From Bradyrhizobium forestalis (GTDB taxonomy: Bacteria; Pseudomonadota; Alphaproteobacteria; Rhizobiales; Xanthobacteraceae): DNA of 64,000 bases. Position 1 is the stretch's first letter, and every line of letters starts with the position of its first letter. Below the pieces are notes generated by a model that was not told the origin of the DNA, did no database searches, and saw only the letters and a program-made list of their open reading frames with translations. A program made the translations under genes and the position numbers. The stretch covers positions 124,001-188,000 of the forward strand of contig NZ_PGVG01000008.1 in NCBI RefSeq assembly GCF_002795245.1. Direction: 5' to 3'. Below, one piece after another: positions 61,772-64,000 of this stretch.

Positions 61772-62764
61772 ATGACTGACGCAACCGTTTCTGAGTCCGG
61801 CCATCGCCTGAAGCCGCTGAGCCCGGCGATGCTGCGCGAACTGTCGGCCCGCTCCAATTTCCAGGGCGCGGCGCGCAGCCTTTGCCATTACGGCGTGGTC
61901 ATTCTAGTCGGGTCCTTGATCTGGAAAGTCAGCTCGAGCTATGGCGTCCTTTGGGCGCTGCCGCTGATCGTGGTACAGGGCTATTTCGTCGCCTTCCTGT
62001 TCATGGCGGTGCACGAGACCGCGCACAAGACCGCGTTCAAGAGCCGCGGCCTCAACCTCGCGGTCGGCTATCTCTCGGCCTTCATCATCGGGCAGCCTTA
62101 CGAATATTACTGCTTGTTCCACTGGGACCATCATCGCTACACCCAGGATCCGGAGAAGGACCCAGAGCTGATCGTCGGTGTGAAGCCGAAATCCGACACC
62201 CAGATCGTGATCGCCTATAGCGGCTTGCTCCAGGTTGCGGGCCGCCTCCGGCTGATGCTCGGCCATGCCGTCACCGGCAAGGTCACGGTGCCCTGGATCC
62301 CCGAGAACAAGCGCGCCATTATCGTGACCGAAGCGCGCGTCTATGCCGCCCTCTATGTTATGCTGCTCGCGCTCTCACTGTGGTTCTCCTCCGCGCTGCT
62401 GCTCATGGTCTGGGTCGTTCCGCTGGTCATCGGGCAATTCTTCCTGCGGCCCTATCTCTTGGCCGAGCACACCGGTTGCGACCGTACCCGCAGCGCCTTT
62501 CAGAACACCCGCACCACCTATACCGGTGCCGTCGTCAAATGGTTCGCGTGGAACATGCCCTACCACGTCGAGCATCACGCTTATCCCTCGATTCCCTTTC
62601 ACGCGCTGCCGAAGCTGAACGCGATCGTCGACGGCGAGATCGTCCATCGCGGGCGCGGCTATATCAGGACGACGCGCGAGACCTGGGCCTGGTTTCGCCG
62701 GCAGCGGCAGGCTGGTTCTTCAACGCAAAACTCCGGCCGCGATGCGACCGGAGCTTTGTCGTGA
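61772..62764 (+). CDS. membrane fatty acid desaturase-family protein
   Basis: A 330-residue di-iron membrane enzyme. The three His boxes are HETAH (81-85), HWDHH (117-121) and HVEHH (265-269), with four membrane helices between them. All ligands are present. The family includes acyl-lipid desaturases, beta-carotene hydroxylases and alkane hydroxylase relatives. Operon with the MetX-like hydrolase, perhaps for lipid modification. It faces the small secreted gene at 62775, stop to stop. Confidence 0.9.
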   Translation: MTDATVSESGHRLKPLSPAMLRELSARSNFQGAARSLCHYGVVILVGSLIWKVSSSYGVLWALPLIVVQGYFVAFLFMAVHETAHKTAFKSRGLNLAVGYLSAFIIGQPYEYYCLFHWDHHRYTQDPEKDPELIVGVKPKSDTQIVIAYSGLLQVAGRLRLMLGHAVTGKVTVPWIPENKRAIIVTEARVYAALYVMLLALSLWFSSALLLMVWVVPLVIGQFFLRPYLLAEHTGCDRTRSAFQNTRTTYTGAVVKWFAWNMPYHVEHHAYPSIPFHALPKLNAIVDGEIVHRGRGYIRTTRETWAWFRRQRQAGSSTQNSGRDATGALS

Positions 62765-62774
62765 GGGCGAGATA

Positions 62775-63017
62775 TCAGTAGATCCCGTAGCCGCAGACGT
62801 TCACGACGCGGACGCGCAGGCCGTGGCGGGTCTGGACGACGCGCTCCTGGTAGCAGTTGCTGACGCCGGTGTTGACGTAGATGCCACCATAGCCCCAGCC
62901 CGGACCCCAACCGTGACCCCAGTGATGGAAGCCGTGAGCCGAAGCGGCGGTGGGCGCGAGAGCGGCAGCGCCGAGCGAGCCGGCGGCGATCAGACCAAGA
63001 GCAAGCTTACGAAACAT
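62775..63017 (-). CDS. small secreted Gly/His-rich protein
   Basis: An 80-residue protein: signal peptide about 26 residues (LALGLIAAGSLGAAALAPTA, cleaved near ASA), then a His/Gly/Trp segment (HGFHHWGHGWGPGWGYGG) and two Cys in NCYQERVVQ and VVNVCGYG, probably disulfide-linked. Two ATGs (63023 and 63017) are in frame; the second is properly spaced from GGAG. Such proteins are common in Bradyrhizobium; function unknown, metal binding possible. Confidence 0.78.
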   Translation of the reverse strand: MFRKLALGLIAAGSLGAAALAPTAASAHGFHHWGHGWGPGWGYGGIYVNTGVSNCYQERVVQTRHGLRVRVVNVCGYGIY

Positions 63018-63154
63018 CTTCATTCTCCAGTTTGGCGCGAGGCCGTTGTTGTGTCCCTGCATCTCCGTCGGCACGAGCCGCGAATGCGTTCACGGCGTGG
63101 GCTGGGAATCGTGTTTCAGGATTGTTTCGTCGGCCGCGGGGAGGTGCGTCGCGG

Positions 63155-64000
63155 TCAGGCTTTTCGCACCGCGCGATAGCGCACGGCCATCGCCTGCGTC
63201 AGCTCGGCCATCTTGTCGCGGAGATCGGCGGGTTCCAGCACCTCGGCCTCGGGGCCGAGCCGCAGCAATTCGGCCGCGGCGTGCCATGACGTCTTGCCAG
63301 TCGGCACCCGTGCGATACGCCAGCCGTCCGCATCGGCGACATCTTCGATCTCGGTGCGCGCCTTGACGTAGGGCTGACTCAGCGCATCCAGCAGCTTGAC
63401 GCCGAACGGCGACAGACGCACGACCGCGACATTGGGATGCATCTCGGCTTCGAGGCGCAGCGTCGCGGCTTGCCAGTAGGCGGCGAGATCGAAGCCGGCG
63501 GGGCGATCGAAGCGGTCGTCGAGCGCCGTGCAGTCGAGCACGCGCGCGACGCGATAGGTGCGCACGCTGCCGTCGACCTGACCTGCGAGATACCAGCTGC
63601 CGCCCTTCAGCACGAGGCCGAGTGGTGCGACGCGGCGCTGCTTCTCCGCGCGCCAGCTCTGGTAGCGGATCTTGATCAATGTCCCGCGCAGCACGGCACC
63701 GGCGATGCTGCGCAGGTGCTTTGGGTCTTCCGCCTCGCCGAACCAGCCCGGTGCGTCCAGGTGAAAACGCTCCTGCATCCGCCCGGCGTCCTCGCGCAGA
63801 TTCGCGGGCAGCGCCGCCATCAGCTTGTTCTGTGCGGCGATCATCGCGGCATCGAGCCCGAGCGCCGCGGCCGGGCCCGGCAATCCCGCCAGGAACAGCG
63901 CGCCCGCCTCGCTCTGTGACAGCCCGTTCAGCCGCACGCGATAGCCGTCGAGCAGGCGATAGCCGCCATCCGCGCCGCGGTCCGCATAAACAGGGACGCC
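63155..64000 (-). CDS. WYL-domain transcriptional regulator, 5' end cut
   Basis: The frame is open from the window end to 63155, 281 codons. It begins GVPVYADRGADGGYRLLDGY, the usual link after the winged helix of YafY-type regulators, continues with the helical segment LNGLSQSEAGALFLAGL, and holds the WYL domain (GTLIKIRYQSWRAEKQRRVA, PLGLVLKGGSWYLAGQVDGS) and WCX end. The DNA-binding domain lies outside the window. Members sense ligands through the WYL domain and act as repressors or activators. Confidence 0.9.
   Translation of the reverse strand, partial: GVPVYADRGADGGYRLLDGYRVRLNGLSQSEAGALFLAGLPGPAAALGLDAAMIAAQNKLMAALPANLREDAGRMQERFHLDAPGWFGEAEDPKHLRSIAGAVLRGTLIKIRYQSWRAEKQRRVAPLGLVLKGGSWYLAGQVDGSVRTYRVARVLDCTALDDRFDRPAGFDLAAYWQAATLRLEAEMHPNVAVVRLSPFGVKLLDALSQPYVKARTEIEDVADADGWRIARVPTGKTSWHAAAELLRLGPEAEVLEPADLRDKMAELTQAMAVRYRAVRKA

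Overview
The window is a GC-rich, densely coded bacterial chromosome segment, most likely from Bradyrhizobium or a close relative (Nitrobacteraceae, Alphaproteobacteria). This is an inference. It rests on an mbfA-type iron exporter under an Irr iron-control element, DUF1127 and DUF3775 genes, many paralogous dissimilatory enzymes, and several families of long palindromic intergenic repeats of the kind seen in that group. Both ends cut genes: the 3' end of an unidentified gene lies at the left edge, and the 5' part of a WYL-domain regulator is lost at the right edge.

Layout. (1) 0.3-9.8 kb: a peptide/opine-type ABC import locus. Two divergent paralogous binding proteins are followed by permeases, two ATPases and, translationally coupled between the ATPase genes, an AtzG-like small protein and an amidase. 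Uptake is therefore probably coupled to amide hydrolysis. (2) 9.8-17 kb: a GlsB-type membrane protein, a type I secretion ABC/HlyD pair without visible TolC or substrate, AMP nucleosidase, a TPR protein, DUF1488 and a CinA-type deamidase. (3) 17-40.4 kb: a catabolic stretch. It holds two ACMSD-like amidohydrolases with a Rieske ferredoxin, an enoyl-CoA hydratase-like protein, an acyl-CoA dehydrogenase, a zinc alcohol dehydrogenase, two atypical SDRs, a second amidase, an epoxide hydrolase-like enzyme, two metallo-beta-lactamase (MBL) fold hydrolases, a GST, an FAH-family enzyme, a GMC oxidoreductase and a coniferyl-aldehyde-dehydrogenase-like enzyme. mbfA with a clear promoter and iron box sits among them.

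(4) 40.6-45 kb: an initiator tRNA-Met gene with its terminator, then a visibly more AT-rich patch. The patch has a SIR2-fold protein (candidate NAD-consuming anti-phage effector), a divergent 67-residue protein, an SNase-like nuclease and an unknown 163-residue protein. (5) 45-53.3 kb: a 1017-residue zinc-ribbon/class III cyclase/AAA/TPR signalling protein and a HlyD/RbbA/YhhJ-type export operon. (6) 53.5-57.3 kb: an FCD-type GntR regulator divergent from a branched-chain-type binding protein and followed by an acyl-CoA synthetase. Two copies of TTGTCCGACAA sit on the two divergent promoters. (7) 57.3-64 kb: an AraC regulator, an MFS transporter, a rubredoxin/MBL fusion, a MetX-like hydrolase and a fatty acid desaturase behind a 33-bp palindromic operator, a small secreted protein and the cut WYL regulator.

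No CRISPR array, rRNA, transposase, integrase or phage structural gene was found. The best candidate for something undescribed is the SIR2-like gene beside the initiator tRNA. The best-supported regulatory discoveries are the operator/promoter combinations at about 30.3, 54.8 and 60.6 kb.
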